NCBI RefSeq assembly: GCF_014651535.1
Contig: NZ_BMXB01000020.1
Location: 1 to 64,000, forward strand
Length of the DNA stretch: 64,000 nt
Reading direction: 5' to 3'
DNA from: Salinimicrobium marinum
GTDB lineage: Bacteria > Bacteroidota > Bacteroidia > Flavobacteriales > Flavobacteriaceae
Shown here: positions 28,018-35,870 of the stretch, in pieces
Position numbering within the stretch: the first letter of the stretch is position 1
How the letters are laid out: every line of letters starts with the position of its first letter
Position numbers and translations under genes: made by a program
Notes under the pieces: generated by a model
What the model was told of the DNA's origin: nothing
Databases searched by the model: none
The model's input: only the letters and a program-made list of their open reading frames with translations

Positions 28018-28329
28018 TTACTGCTGAACGTCCCCATCCCATTCCATAAATCCACCCTGGAGGTTGTTGGTATTCTCAAATCCCATTTGCTCCATGATGC
28101 TGCAGGCCTGCGCACTTCGCTTTCCTGAACGGCAATACACGTAGTAATTCTTCGATTTATCCAGCTTTTCAATTTCACTAACGAATTCCGGACCCTTATA
28201 AATATCGATATTTTTGGATTCCGGGATGTATCCCTCCTGCACTTCCTCTTCAGTTCTTACATCAAGGATCATGGCATTATCATCACCGCTTATTTGTTTT
28301 TTCCATTCTTCTTTGGTCAAATCTTTCAT
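28018..28329 (-). CDS. Single-domain rhodanese-like sulfurtransferase
   Basis: About 103 residues from the ATG at 28329; an in-frame start at 28359 adds ten residues of no clear similarity. The rhodanese fold is shown by ILDVRTEEEVQEGYIPES and the active-site loop YCRSGKRS with Cys66, the sulfur-carrying residue. The C-terminus GFENTNNLQGGFMEWDG is the usual family ending. A single-domain cytoplasmic form; partner and sulfur donor unknown. Confidence 0.85.
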   Translation of the reverse strand: MKDLTKEEWKKQISGDDNAMILDVRTEEEVQEGYIPESKNIDIYKGPEFVSEIEKLDKSKNYYVYCRSGKRSAQACSIMEQMGFENTNNLQGGFMEWDGDVQQ

Positions 28330-28482
28330 AGCTGTTTCAGTTATTAAGTTACAGTTCATTTACTGCACGGTTTTTCACCATGCCCTACAAAGATATAAAA
28401 CCTATTTGTTCAGGGCTGCACAAACATCTTTAGAAAACAAATTTATAGGGGCCAACTTTCTGCTGAAAAGATGTAAAAAAAA

Positions 28483-28513
28483 TTTGTTTTAAAAATTTTG
28501 ATCTCTATATTTG
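28483..28513 (+). promoter_or_regulatory. trp operon promoter (TTTG / TAnnTTTG)
   Basis: TTTG at 28483-28486 and TATATTTG at 28506-28513 are separated by 19 nt, matching the Bacteroidota sigma-factor consensus well. The start of transcription is expected a few bases after 28513, immediately before the leader-peptide ATG at 28522. Confidence 0.7.
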
Positions 28514-28521
28514 TCATTCAA

Positions 28522-28578
28522 ATGAAGAAAAATTTAGCACATAACTGGTGGTGGAACAACTTACGTCAAACGTCGTGA
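28522..28578 (+). CDS. trpL: trp operon leader peptide
   Basis: An 18-codon ORF reading MKKNLAHNWWWNNLRQTS then TGA. Three consecutive Trp codons at 28546-28554 act as the tryptophan sensor. The stop codon (28576-28578) lies within the 5' arm of the proposed antiterminator. Size, position before trpE and the following terminator leave little doubt about its role as an attenuator peptide. Confidence 0.9.
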   Translation: MKKNLAHNWWWNNLRQTS

Positions 28579-28640
28579 GCAAAACCTCCTGTATGTAAAA
28601 ATTATACAAAGGCTTGTCATCACGACAAGCCTTTTTTTTT
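28572..28640 (+). promoter_or_regulatory. trp attenuator: alternative antiterminator and terminator structures
   Basis: The segment 28572-28587 (GTCGTGAGCAAAACCT) can pair with 28610-28626 through about 14 base pairs interrupted by single-base bulges and a 2x1 internal loop. That pairing uses the whole 5' arm of the terminator hairpin, so the two folds exclude each other. A ribosome stalled on the Trp codons at 28546-28554 leaves 28572 onward free, allowing antitermination; a ribosome reaching the stop at 28576 covers it, allowing termination. Folding was done by eye. Confidence 0.75.
28609..28640 (+). terminator. trp attenuator terminator hairpin
   Basis: Perfect 10-bp stem AAGGCTTGTC / GACAAGCCTT with a 5-nt loop (ATCAC) followed by T to 28640. 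It lies between the leader peptide and trpE. Confidence 0.9.
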
Positions 28641-28662
28641 GCCCATACTTTAAAATTTTTTT

Positions 28663-30057
28663 ATGTTCAAACTAAAAACCACCTATAAAAAACTACTTGC
28701 AGATACCATTACTCCTGTAAGTGTATACCTGAAAATCAGGGATAAATTTCCGAATAGTCTGCTTCTGGAGAGTAGTGATTACCACGGCAGCGATAACAGT
28801 TTCTCCTACATCTGCTGTAATCCCATTGCTTCCATTAAGGTAGAAAATGAACTTCTTACCCAAACTTTTCCCGATAAATCTAAAACTGAAACCAAGATTA
28901 CTTCCGAAGTCAATATTCCTGAAGCCATTCATAAATTCTCTCAGCAGTTTGAAACAGAGAATAATAGTTTTAAGTTCATCAACAAAGGCTTATTCGGATA
29001 TATCGCCTATGATGGCGTTCGCTACTTTGAAAATGTAGAGATCACCAAAAAAGAAAAAGATCTTAAAATTCCGGATATTTACTACGCTGTTTATCAGAAC
29101 ATCATTGCGATCAACCATTTCAACAACGAAGCTTATATTTTTGATCATAATTACGATTCAGAAAATAACCTGGAGGAGATCGCACAGCTTTTGAAAGTAA
29201 AGAATTTTGCTTCTTATAATTTTTCTACGGAAGGTGAAGCGGTCTCAAATATCAGCGATGAAGATTACAAGCAAAATGTGGAAAAAGCGAAGCAACACTG
29301 CTTCCGGGGAGATGTTTTTCAGCTGGTCCTTTCACGCCGCTTTTCTCAGAATTTCAAAGGGGATGAATTTAATGTATACCGGGCACTGAGGAATGTGAAT
29401 CCATCGCCATATTTATTTTATTTCGATTATGGCGATTTCAAAATCTTCGGAAGTTCTCCCGAGGCACAGCTGGTGGTAAAAGACGGACAGGCAGAAATCC
29501 ACCCAATCGCCGGAACTTTCAAGCGCACCGGAAATGATGAAGAAGATGCTGAAAGTGCAAAAAGACTGGCTGCAGATGAAAAGGAAAATGCAGAACACGT
29601 CATGCTGGTAGATCTAGCCCGAAACGACCTGAGCAGGCACGGCAGCGAAGTAAAAGTGGAGAAATATAAGGAAATCCAGTTTTTCTCACACGTGATCCAT
29701 TTGGTAAGTAAGGTTACAGGGAAAAAGCATACTAACACCAGCACCATGCAGGTAGTAGCCGACACTTTCCCGGCCGGAACTTTAAGTGGTGCCCCAAAGC
29801 ATAAAGCCATGCAACTCATTGAAAAATATGAACCCGTAAACCGGGATTTTTACGGCGGGGCTATCGGGTTTATGGATTTTGAAGGTAATTTCAATCACGC
29901 CATCGTGATCAGGTCGTTTCTGAGCAAAAATCACCAATTACATTTTCAAGCGGGAGCAGGAATTGTTTCTGAATCTAAAGAAGAAAACGAACTTCAGGAA
30001 ATTTACAATAAACTGGGAGCCCTTACCAAGGCATTAAAAATAGCGGAAGAAATATAA
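28663..30057 (+). CDS. trpE: Anthranilate synthase component I
   Basis: A 464-residue chorismate-using enzyme that makes anthranilate with the TrpG subunit. The N-terminal part carries the LLES feedback-inhibition motif (SLLLESSDYHG), which fits a tryptophan-sensitive enzyme. The catalytic domain shows DVFQLVLSRRFSQ, PEAQLVVKDGQAEIHPIAGT, MLVDLARNDLSRHG, FPAGTLSGAPKHKAM and the final FQAGAGIVSESKEENE. It is the first structural gene of the operon, 22 nt after the attenuator's T-run. Confidence 0.97.
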   Translation: MFKLKTTYKKLLADTITPVSVYLKIRDKFPNSLLLESSDYHGSDNSFSYICCNPIASIKVENELLTQTFPDKSKTETKITSEVNIPEAIHKFSQQFETENNSFKFINKGLFGYIAYDGVRYFENVEITKKEKDLKIPDIYYAVYQNIIAINHFNNEAYIFDHNYDSENNLEEIAQLLKVKNFASYNFSTEGEAVSNISDEDYKQNVEKAKQHCFRGDVFQLVLSRRFSQNFKGDEFNVYRALRNVNPSPYLFYFDYGDFKIFGSSPEAQLVVKDGQAEIHPIAGTFKRTGNDEEDAESAKRLAADEKENAEHVMLVDLARNDLSRHGSEVKVEKYKEIQFFSHVIHLVSKVTGKKHTNTSTMQVVADTFPAGTLSGAPKHKAMQLIEKYEPVNRDFYGGAIGFMDFEGNFNHAIVIRSFLSKNHQLHFQAGAGIVSESKEENELQEIYNKLGALTKALKIAEEI

Positions 30058-30066
30058 GATCCTTCC

Positions 30067-30088
30067 CTCCCCTTTTAAAGAAGGGGAG
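30067..30088 (+). repeat. Hairpin in the trpE-trpG gap
   Basis: A perfect 8-bp stem CTCCCCTT / AAGGGGAG with a 6-nt loop. There is no U-tract after it, so it is not a typical terminator; it resembles short palindromes scattered between genes in Bacteroidota. Confidence 0.5.
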
Positions 30089-30102
30089 TTAAAACAAAAA
30101 AT

Positions 30103-30768
30103 ATGAACAGCAATAATTCAACTTCACGACCTTCCACACAGGATCAAACAGGTCCATCGGTCCTCGTAATTGATAACTATGATTCTTTTGTTTACAACCT
30201 CGTGCATTATCTCGAAGATTTAGGATGCAAGGTCACGGTGAGGCGAAACAACGAATTAACTATAGAAGAAGTAGAAAAATACGATAAAATCCTTCTTTCT
30301 CCCGGTCCCGGAATTCCCGATGAAGCCGGACTTTTAAAAGAAATTATTTCCACTTATGCTCCTTCAAAAAGTATTTTTGGTGTCTGTCTTGGACAACAAG
30401 CCATCGGGGAAGTTTTTGGAGGAAAATTACAGAACCTTCCGGATGTTTTTCACGGAGTGGCCTCCAAAATCAAAGTATGTGTACAGGATGAATCCTTGTT
30501 CAACGGACTCGAACAGGAGATGGAAGTAGGAAGGTATCATTCCTGGGTAGTGGACGGAAAACTTCCTGATTGTCTCGAAGCAACTTCCTACGATGAAAAC
30601 GGACAGGTAATGTCGCTGCGCCACCGTGATTTTGATGTCCGGGCAGTACAATTTCATCCTGAGTCGGTTTTAACTCCGCAGGGAAAAAAGATGCTGGAGA
30701 ACTGGGTAAATAGCCCTTCCTTCAAAGCATCTGAAGGAAAAGGCAAAGCCGTCCAGCAAAAGGTTTAA
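30103..30768 (+). CDS. trpG: Anthranilate synthase component II (glutamine amidotransferase)
   Basis: A 221-residue class I glutamine amidotransferase that supplies ammonia to TrpE. The catalytic Cys95 is in FGVCLGQQAIGE and the His-Glu pair in VQFHPESVL. The first ~17 residues (Ser/Asn/Thr-rich) extend beyond the usual family start at VLVIDNYDSFVYNLVHYL. It could also serve folate synthesis (PabA) as in other bacteria with one amidotransferase. The C-terminal ~20 residues are Lys-rich and variable. Confidence 0.95.
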   Translation: MNSNNSTSRPSTQDQTGPSVLVIDNYDSFVYNLVHYLEDLGCKVTVRRNNELTIEEVEKYDKILLSPGPGIPDEAGLLKEIISTYAPSKSIFGVCLGQQAIGEVFGGKLQNLPDVFHGVASKIKVCVQDESLFNGLEQEMEVGRYHSWVVDGKLPDCLEATSYDENGQVMSLRHRDFDVRAVQFHPESVLTPQGKKMLENWVNSPSFKASEGKGKAVQQKV

Positions 30769-30846
30769 AAAAACGCTCAGGAAAGTTGACAATAATTTAA
30801 TTAACCAATAAACTAAAAATGCGACTGTTTGAAAAATCTTTAAAAA

Positions 30847-30928
30847 CGTCATTCTGAATGGATTTCAGCATCTAAACAATAATTTAATCAGAATTCATTA
30901 GAACCGGAAACTAGTTCAGGTTGATGTC
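30847..30928 (+). repeat. Decayed palindromic element in the trpG-trpD gap
   Basis: The left part (GTCATTCTGAATGGATTTC) is the near inverse complement of the right part (TAGTTCAGGTTGATGTC). The left sequence resembles short interspersed GTCATTCTGA repeats that I know from other Bacteroidota genomes. It is imperfect, so probably an old copy. Its membership in a family could not be tested within this window. Confidence 0.35.
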
Positions 30929-30964
30929 AAAAGCAGACTTTTTAGACAACTATATTAAGAGAGG

Positions 30965-31960
30965 ATGAAACAACTACTTAACAGGCTTATAAATCACGAA
31001 ACCATTTCTAAAGAAGAAGCAAAAGCAGCTTTGGTGAATGTTTCCCAGGGCGACTATAACGAAAGCGAGATTGCTGCTTTTCTCACCGTTTATATGATGC
31101 GCAGCATAACCATTGATGAACTCGAAGGGTTTCGGGATGCACTGCTGGAAATGTGTTTACCGGTAGATCTGGAACAGTACAATCCAATCGATCTTTGCGG
31201 AACGGGAGGCGATGGAAAAGACACTTTTAATATATCTACTTTATCATCTTTTGTAACAGCCGGGGCCGGAGTCAATGTTACAAAACACGGGAACTACGGG
31301 GTTTCTTCCAGCTGCGGAAGTTCCAACGTGATGGAATACCTGGGTATCAAATTCAGCAATGAAAGTGATTTTTTGGAGAAGAGCATCAATGAAGCTGGGA
31401 TCTGTTTTTTACACGCGGCACTTTTTCATCCGGCAATGAAAAAAGTAGCACCTATCCGAAGAAATCTGGGTGTAAAAACCTTTTTCAATATGCTGGGGCC
31501 CATGGTAAATCCTGCATTTCCGAAGAATCAGGTCGTTGGAGTTTTTAATCTGGAGCTGGCCAGGATGTATGGTTATCTTTATCAGAAAACCGATAAAAAT
31601 TTTACTATTTTACATGCGCTGGATGGTTATGATGAAATTTCTTTGACAGGAAATACTAAAGTGATTTCCAATAATTCTGAAGGAATTTTGAAACCTCAGG
31701 ATTTCGGGGTTCAGGAAATAAAGGAAGAAGATATTGCAAGCGGAAGTTCCATTGAATCTGCTGCACAAATTTTTATGGACGTCCTCAGTGGAAAAGGCAC
31801 AGCACCCCAAAACAACGTAGTTTGTGCCAATGCCGGAATGGCCATCGCCACGGCCAAAAATCTGGCTCCAAAACAAGGTTTTGATGAAGCAAAAGAATCT
31901 CTCCTTTCCGGAAAGGGGCTGGCAGCTTTTACCAAACTAAAGGAGATCAGCAAAAATTAA
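30965..31960 (+). CDS. trpD: Anthranilate phosphoribosyltransferase
   Basis: A 331-residue enzyme that joins anthranilate to PRPP. The PRPP-binding DLCGTGGDGKDTFNIST, the KHGNYGVSSSCGSSNVMEY anthranilate region and HPAMKKVAPIRRNLG match the family. It is not fused to TrpG, and is separated from it by 196 nt that hold a palindromic element. Confidence 0.97.
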   Translation: MKQLLNRLINHETISKEEAKAALVNVSQGDYNESEIAAFLTVYMMRSITIDELEGFRDALLEMCLPVDLEQYNPIDLCGTGGDGKDTFNISTLSSFVTAGAGVNVTKHGNYGVSSSCGSSNVMEYLGIKFSNESDFLEKSINEAGICFLHAALFHPAMKKVAPIRRNLGVKTFFNMLGPMVNPAFPKNQVVGVFNLELARMYGYLYQKTDKNFTILHALDGYDEISLTGNTKVISNNSEGILKPQDFGVQEIKEEDIASGSSIESAAQIFMDVLSGKGTAPQNNVVCANAGMAIATAKNLAPKQGFDEAKESLLSGKGLAAFTKLKEISKN

Positions 31961-32004
31961 TTCTTTTCTGAATAAAAACAGGATTAAAACAACTGAGAAA
32001 ACAA

Positions 32005-32796
32005 ATGAATATTTTAGAAAAAATAGCACTTGATAAAAGAGCCGAAGTAGAAGAAAAGAAAGACCTGATTCCCATGAAAAGCCTGGAATTGATGCCGGGA
32101 TTCAGCCGAAAATGTGTTTCCCTGAGTCAGCAACTGCGGGACAGCAACACCGGGATTATTGCCGAATTTAAACGCCGCTCCCCTTCCGTTCCTGATTTAA
32201 ATTTAAATGCAGATGTTAAGCAGGTCACCGGCGGTTATGAAAAAGCCGGTGCATCGGGAATTTCAGTTCTTACAGATGAGATCTATTTCGGAGGTTCTAT
32301 GGACGATCTTTTTGCTGCACGTGAAGAGGTAAAAATTCCGATTCTCCGGAAAGATTTTATGATCGATGAATACCAGATCCTGGAATCCAAAGCCATTGGC
32401 GCAGATGTAATTTTGCTAATTGCAGCTCTTCTGAACAAAAAGGAAATAAAAGCATTTTCGGAACTGGCAAAAAGCCTGGGAATGGATGTATTGCTTGAAG
32501 TTCATAACGAGGAAGAACTACAGAAGTCGATCATGTCTTCTATCGACATGATAGGTGTGAACAACCGAAACCTGAAAAATTTTGATGTTGATACCAACAT
32601 CAGCAAAGAACTTTCAGAAAAGATCCCGTCGGAATTTGTAAAGGTTTCTGAAAGCGGTATTAGCAGCACGGCAGCTATCAAAGACCTTCAGAAATATAAT
32701 TTCAAAGGATTCCTGATTGGTGGGAATTTCATGAAAACCGAAGATCCCGGAAAAAGTGCAGAAGAATTTATCAGGGAATTAAAATCCAAAAAGTAA
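32005..32796 (+). CDS. trpC: Indole-3-glycerol phosphate synthase
   Basis: A 263-residue TIM-barrel enzyme. IIAEFKRRSPS carries the catalytic Lys, with further conserved parts SVLTDEIYFGGS, ILRKDFMIDEYQI, GVNNRNLKNFDVD and VSESGI. It closes the indole ring of the phosphorylated intermediate made by TrpF. Separate from trpF, which follows 12 nt later. Confidence 0.97.
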   Translation: MNILEKIALDKRAEVEEKKDLIPMKSLELMPGFSRKCVSLSQQLRDSNTGIIAEFKRRSPSVPDLNLNADVKQVTGGYEKAGASGISVLTDEIYFGGSMDDLFAAREEVKIPILRKDFMIDEYQILESKAIGADVILLIAALLNKKEIKAFSELAKSLGMDVLLEVHNEEELQKSIMSSIDMIGVNNRNLKNFDVDTNISKELSEKIPSEFVKVSESGISSTAAIKDLQKYNFKGFLIGGNFMKTEDPGKSAEEFIRELKSKK

Positions 32797-32808
32797 TCAA
32801 GCACAGAG

Positions 32809-33483
32809 ATGAATTCCGAACTGAAAAATAAAGAAAAATCGCGCCCTTTTCCCGATGGGCAGAGAGGTCTAAAGCTGAAAATTTGCGGAATGAAATTTCC
32901 TGAGAACATTGAGCAGGTGGCAGTACTTCAGCCAGATTATTTGGGATTCATATTTTTCGAAAAATCTCCACGGAATTTTGAGGTTGCTATTCCAGAACTG
33001 GATAAAGCGATTAAAAAGACAGGAGTTTTTGTAGATGCCTCTTTAGATTTTATTCTGGAAAAAGTTAAAAAACATGAATTACAGGCGGTTCAGTTACACG
33101 GGAAAGAAAGTCCGGAGTTTTGCGCAGCTTTAAAAGCCGTAGGTCTGGAAATAATTAAAGTGTTTTCGGTAAAAGATTCCTTTGATTTCAGCATTCTCCA
33201 GCAATATGAAAGCAAGGTAGATTTCTTTCTTTTTGACACCAAAGGCAAAGCCAAAGGTGGAAACGGGATCACTTTCGACTGGGAAGTTTTAAAAAATTAC
33301 CCTTCAGAAACTCCATTTTTCCTGAGTGGAGGAATCGGATTGGAGGAAATCGGCAGGTTGAAAGATTTTGAGTTTTCGAAGGCATTTTACGGCATTGACG
33401 TAAATAGCCGTTTTGAACTGGAACCGGGATTCAAAAACCTGGATACCCTGAAAGAATTAAGAACAATCATACCTCAAAGGTAA
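32809..33483 (+). CDS. trpF: Phosphoribosylanthranilate isomerase
   Basis: A 224-residue TIM-barrel enzyme. The catalytic Cys is in [15 protein letters not shown] near residue 26; the catalytic Asp lies in [25 protein letters not shown] and GIDVNSRFE complete the phosphate-binding end. The N-terminus is about 20 residues longer than usual and highly charged (Glu, Lys, Arg), so a downstream start is possible, although no Met lies closer than the catalytic Cys region. Confidence 0.93.
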   Translation: MNSELKNKEKSRPFPDGQRGLKLKICGMKFPENIEQVAVLQPDYLGFIFFEKSPRNFEVAIPELDKAIKKTGVFVDASLDFILEKVKKHELQAVQLHGKESPEFCAALKAVGLEIIKVFSVKDSFDFSILQQYESKVDFFLFDTKGKAKGGNGITFDWEVLKNYPSETPFFLSGGIGLEEIGRLKDFEFSKAFYGIDVNSRFELEPGFKNLDTLKELRTIIPQR

Positions 33484-33494
33484 AAAAACATACA

Positions 33495-34682
33495 ATGAAA
33501 ACAACTTATCAAGTAGATGAGCGAGGCTATTACGGCGATTTTGGAGGAGCATATATTCCTGAAATGTTGTACCCAAACGTGGAGGAACTTCGTACACGGT
33601 ACCTGGAAATAATGAAAGAAGAATCTTTTCAGAAGGAATTCAAACAGCTTTTGAAAGATTATGTGGGACGTCCTACTCCGCTATATTTTGCTGAAGGTTT
33701 CAGCAAAAAATACAACACAAAAATCTATCTCAAAAGAGAAGATCTCTGCCACACGGGAGCGCACAAGGTGAACAACACCATCGGACAGATCCTGATGGCG
33801 AAAAAACTCGGAAAAACCCGTGTGATTGCAGAAACCGGAGCAGGGCAGCATGGCGTTGCCACGGCTACTGTTTGTGCACTAATGGGAATTGAATGCGTGG
33901 TGTATATGGGTGAAATTGACATTGCCCGACAGGCACCCAACGTGGCACGAATGAAGATGCTGGGAGCCACTGTGGTACCGGCAAAATCGGGCAGCAGAAC
34001 TTTAAAGGATGCTACGAATGAGGCTATCAGGGACTGGATCAATAATCCGGTAAATACACATTATATCATAGGATCTGTGGTTGGGCCGCATCCGTACCCC
34101 GATATGGTGGCGCGGTTTCAGAGTGTGATTTCCGAAGAAGTAAAGATCCAGCTGAAGGAAAAAGAAGGACGAGAAAATCCGGATTATGTGGTTGCCTGCG
34201 TTGGTGGCGGAAGTAATGCCGCCGGCTTGTTTTACCATTACCTTGACAACGAAGACGTGGGAATCATTGCTGTGGAAGCAGCCGGAGAAGGTGTTTTAAG
34301 CGGAAAAAGTGCAGCGACCTCAGCTCTCGGAAAAGAGGGAATTATCCATGGAAGCAAAACCCTGCTGATGCAAACCGAAGACGGACAAATCACGGAGCCG
34401 TATTCCATTTCCGCCGGACTCGATTATCCCGGAGTTGGGCCGATGCACGCGAACCTTTTCCGCACCGGAAGAGGAGAATTCATTTCCGTGACCGATAAAG
34501 ATGCCATGGACGCGGGATTAGTATTATCAAAACTGGAAGGGATTATTCCGGCGATTGAAACGGCGCACGCCCTTGCCATTTTTGAGACGAGAAAATTTAA
34601 AGAAGATGATGTGGTGGTGATCAACCTTTCGGGACGTGGCGATAAAGATTTGAACACCTATATCGAACATTTTAATTTATAA
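33495..34682 (+). CDS. trpB: Tryptophan synthase beta subunit
   Basis: A 395-residue PLP enzyme that joins indole and serine. The PLP Lys91 is in [15 protein letters not shown], with the phosphate-binding [12 protein letters not shown] and the catalytic Glu in [13 protein letters not shown]. It pairs with TrpA, encoded 59 nt downstream, to pass indole through a tunnel. Length and motifs are those of classical TrpB1. Confidence 0.98.
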   Translation: MKTTYQVDERGYYGDFGGAYIPEMLYPNVEELRTRYLEIMKEESFQKEFKQLLKDYVGRPTPLYFAEGFSKKYNTKIYLKREDLCHTGAHKVNNTIGQILMAKKLGKTRVIAETGAGQHGVATATVCALMGIECVVYMGEIDIARQAPNVARMKMLGATVVPAKSGSRTLKDATNEAIRDWINNPVNTHYIIGSVVGPHPYPDMVARFQSVISEEVKIQLKEKEGRENPDYVVACVGGGSNAAGLFYHYLDNEDVGIIAVEAAGEGVLSGKSAATSALGKEGIIHGSKTLLMQTEDGQITEPYSISAGLDYPGVGPMHANLFRTGRGEFISVTDKDAMDAGLVLSKLEGIIPAIETAHALAIFETRKFKEDDVVVINLSGRGDKDLNTYIEHFNL

Positions 34683-34691
34683 ACAACTCTC

Positions 34692-34724
34692 AGACTTCAC
34701 TGGTTTTGGAAACCTGTGAGGTTT
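34692..34724 (+). repeat. Palindromic element in the trpB-trpA gap
   Basis: Two 15-base arms, AGACTTCACTGGTTT and AAACCTGTGAGGTTT, around a TGG loop pair at 12 of 15 positions. It resembles the ACCTCACAGGT-type interspersed palindrome that I recall from other Bacteroidota genomes. It leaves the operon reading order intact. Confidence 0.5.
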
Positions 34725-34741
34725 AATTCAATAGTAAAATA

Positions 34742-35503
34742 ATGAACCGCATCAACCAAAAACTACAGGAAAGTCAGAAGTTGCTTTCCATCTATTTCAC
34801 GGCTGGATATCCCGAAATAGAAGATACAGCAAGGATCATCGAAGCACTGGAAAAAAGCGGAGCCGATATGATCGAAATCGGACTTCCATTCAGTGATCCG
34901 TTAGCCGATGGACCTACTATCCAGCAAAGTTCTGAGGCTGCCTTAAGAAACGGAATGACTACGAATAAGCTGTTCAGCCAGATAGTTAATATCCGGAAAA
35001 CGGTGAATATTCCGTTGATCATAATGGGATATTTTAATCCGATACTTCAGTATGGCGTGGAAAAATTCTGCCAGAAATGTAAGGAAACAGGAATTGACGG
35101 ATTGATCATCCCGGATCTTCCGGTGGAAGAATACAAAACCCATTATCAGGAAATCTTTGAAAAATATGATCTTATCCCGGTTTTTCTAATCACTCCGCAG
35201 ACTTCAGAAGAAAGGATCCGTTTCATTGATGATGTCTCGAACGGCTTCATTTATATGGTTAGTAGTGCGAGTGTCACGGGAGGCACCACAGGTTTTGGCG
35301 ATGAACAAATGGATTATTTTAAAAGAATTTCTAACCTTGACCTGAAAACTCCCACAATCGTTGGCTTCGGGATTAGCAGTGCAGCCTCTTTCAAACAAGC
35401 TACTGAATTTTCTAAAGGAGCAATTATTGGAAGTGCATTTATCAAGCACCTCTCCCATCATGGGGTGGATAAAATTTCTGAATTTGTTAAAGTTCTGAGA
35501 TAG
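34742..35503 (+). CDS. trpA: Tryptophan synthase alpha subunit
   Basis: A 253-residue TIM-barrel enzyme that cleaves indole-3-glycerol phosphate. The catalytic Glu is in ADMIEIGLPFSDPLADGPTI, the catalytic Asp in GIDGLIIPDLPVEE, and the phosphate site in VGFGISSAASF and GAIIGSAFI. It is the last gene of the operon; no strong terminator follows. Confidence 0.97.
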   Translation: MNRINQKLQESQKLLSIYFTAGYPEIEDTARIIEALEKSGADMIEIGLPFSDPLADGPTIQQSSEAALRNGMTTNKLFSQIVNIRKTVNIPLIIMGYFNPILQYGVEKFCQKCKETGIDGLIIPDLPVEEYKTHYQEIFEKYDLIPVFLITPQTSEERIRFIDDVSNGFIYMVSSASVTGGTTGFGDEQMDYFKRISNLDLKTPTIVGFGISSAASFKQATEFSKGAIIGSAFIKHLSHHGVDKISEFVKVLR

Positions 35504-35583
35504 TTTAACCTACTTATAACAGGTCTTTAATAGATATAATCTTCTTTATTTCTTAAATTAGATAGAATTTAAAAACTAAGACT

Positions 35584-35736
35584 ATGGGACAGATTGAAGA
35601 TAAACACAGACAACGAAAAGAAAAACGAAGAAGTGACAATGACCCATTGAGTGGTGAAATAGGAAATCGTGATGAGCGAACCAATGATTTCGACATTGAC
35701 GAGAAAACCATAAAAGACCAGCAAAACAAGAAGTAA
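35584..35736 (+). CDS. Small charged protein of unknown function, coupled to THX
   Basis: A 50-codon ORF starting MGQIEDKHRQRKEKRRSD and ending with QQNKK. It is very hydrophilic and rich in Lys, Arg, Asp and Glu, without hydrophobic segments. Its TAA overlaps the ATG of the next ORF as TAATG, so the two are probably translated together. I do not recognise the family. The coupling to a ribosomal protein is the only hint of a role. Confidence 0.55.
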   Translation: MGQIEDKHRQRKEKRRSDNDPLSGEIGNRDERTNDFDIDEKTIKDQQNKK

Positions 35737-35870
35737 TGGGGAAAGGAGACAAAAAGACCAAAAGAGGAAAAATTTCAATTGGTAGTTTTGGAAAACTACG
35801 GCCTAAACGACAAAAGTTTAATGTAAGGCCAGGTAAAATAAAAAACCCTCAACAAAAAGATCCCGTCTAA
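35736..35870 (+). CDS. 30S ribosomal protein THX
   Basis: A 44-residue basic protein starting MGKGDKKTKRGKISIGSFGK, which matches the THX family (bacterial ribosomal protein bTHX) of the small subunit. Other members are 25-50 residues long and bind the head of the 30S subunit. The C-terminal tail after the conserved part is longer than in Thermus. Its stop overlaps the stop of the convergent UDG-family gene by 4 nt. Confidence 0.8.
   Translation: MGKGDKKTKRGKISIGSFGKLRPKRQKFNVRPGKIKNPQQKDPV

Noticed and set aside
27963-28178. 71-codon minus-strand ORF
   Set aside because: It lies in a different frame of the rhodanese gene, which has clear motifs.
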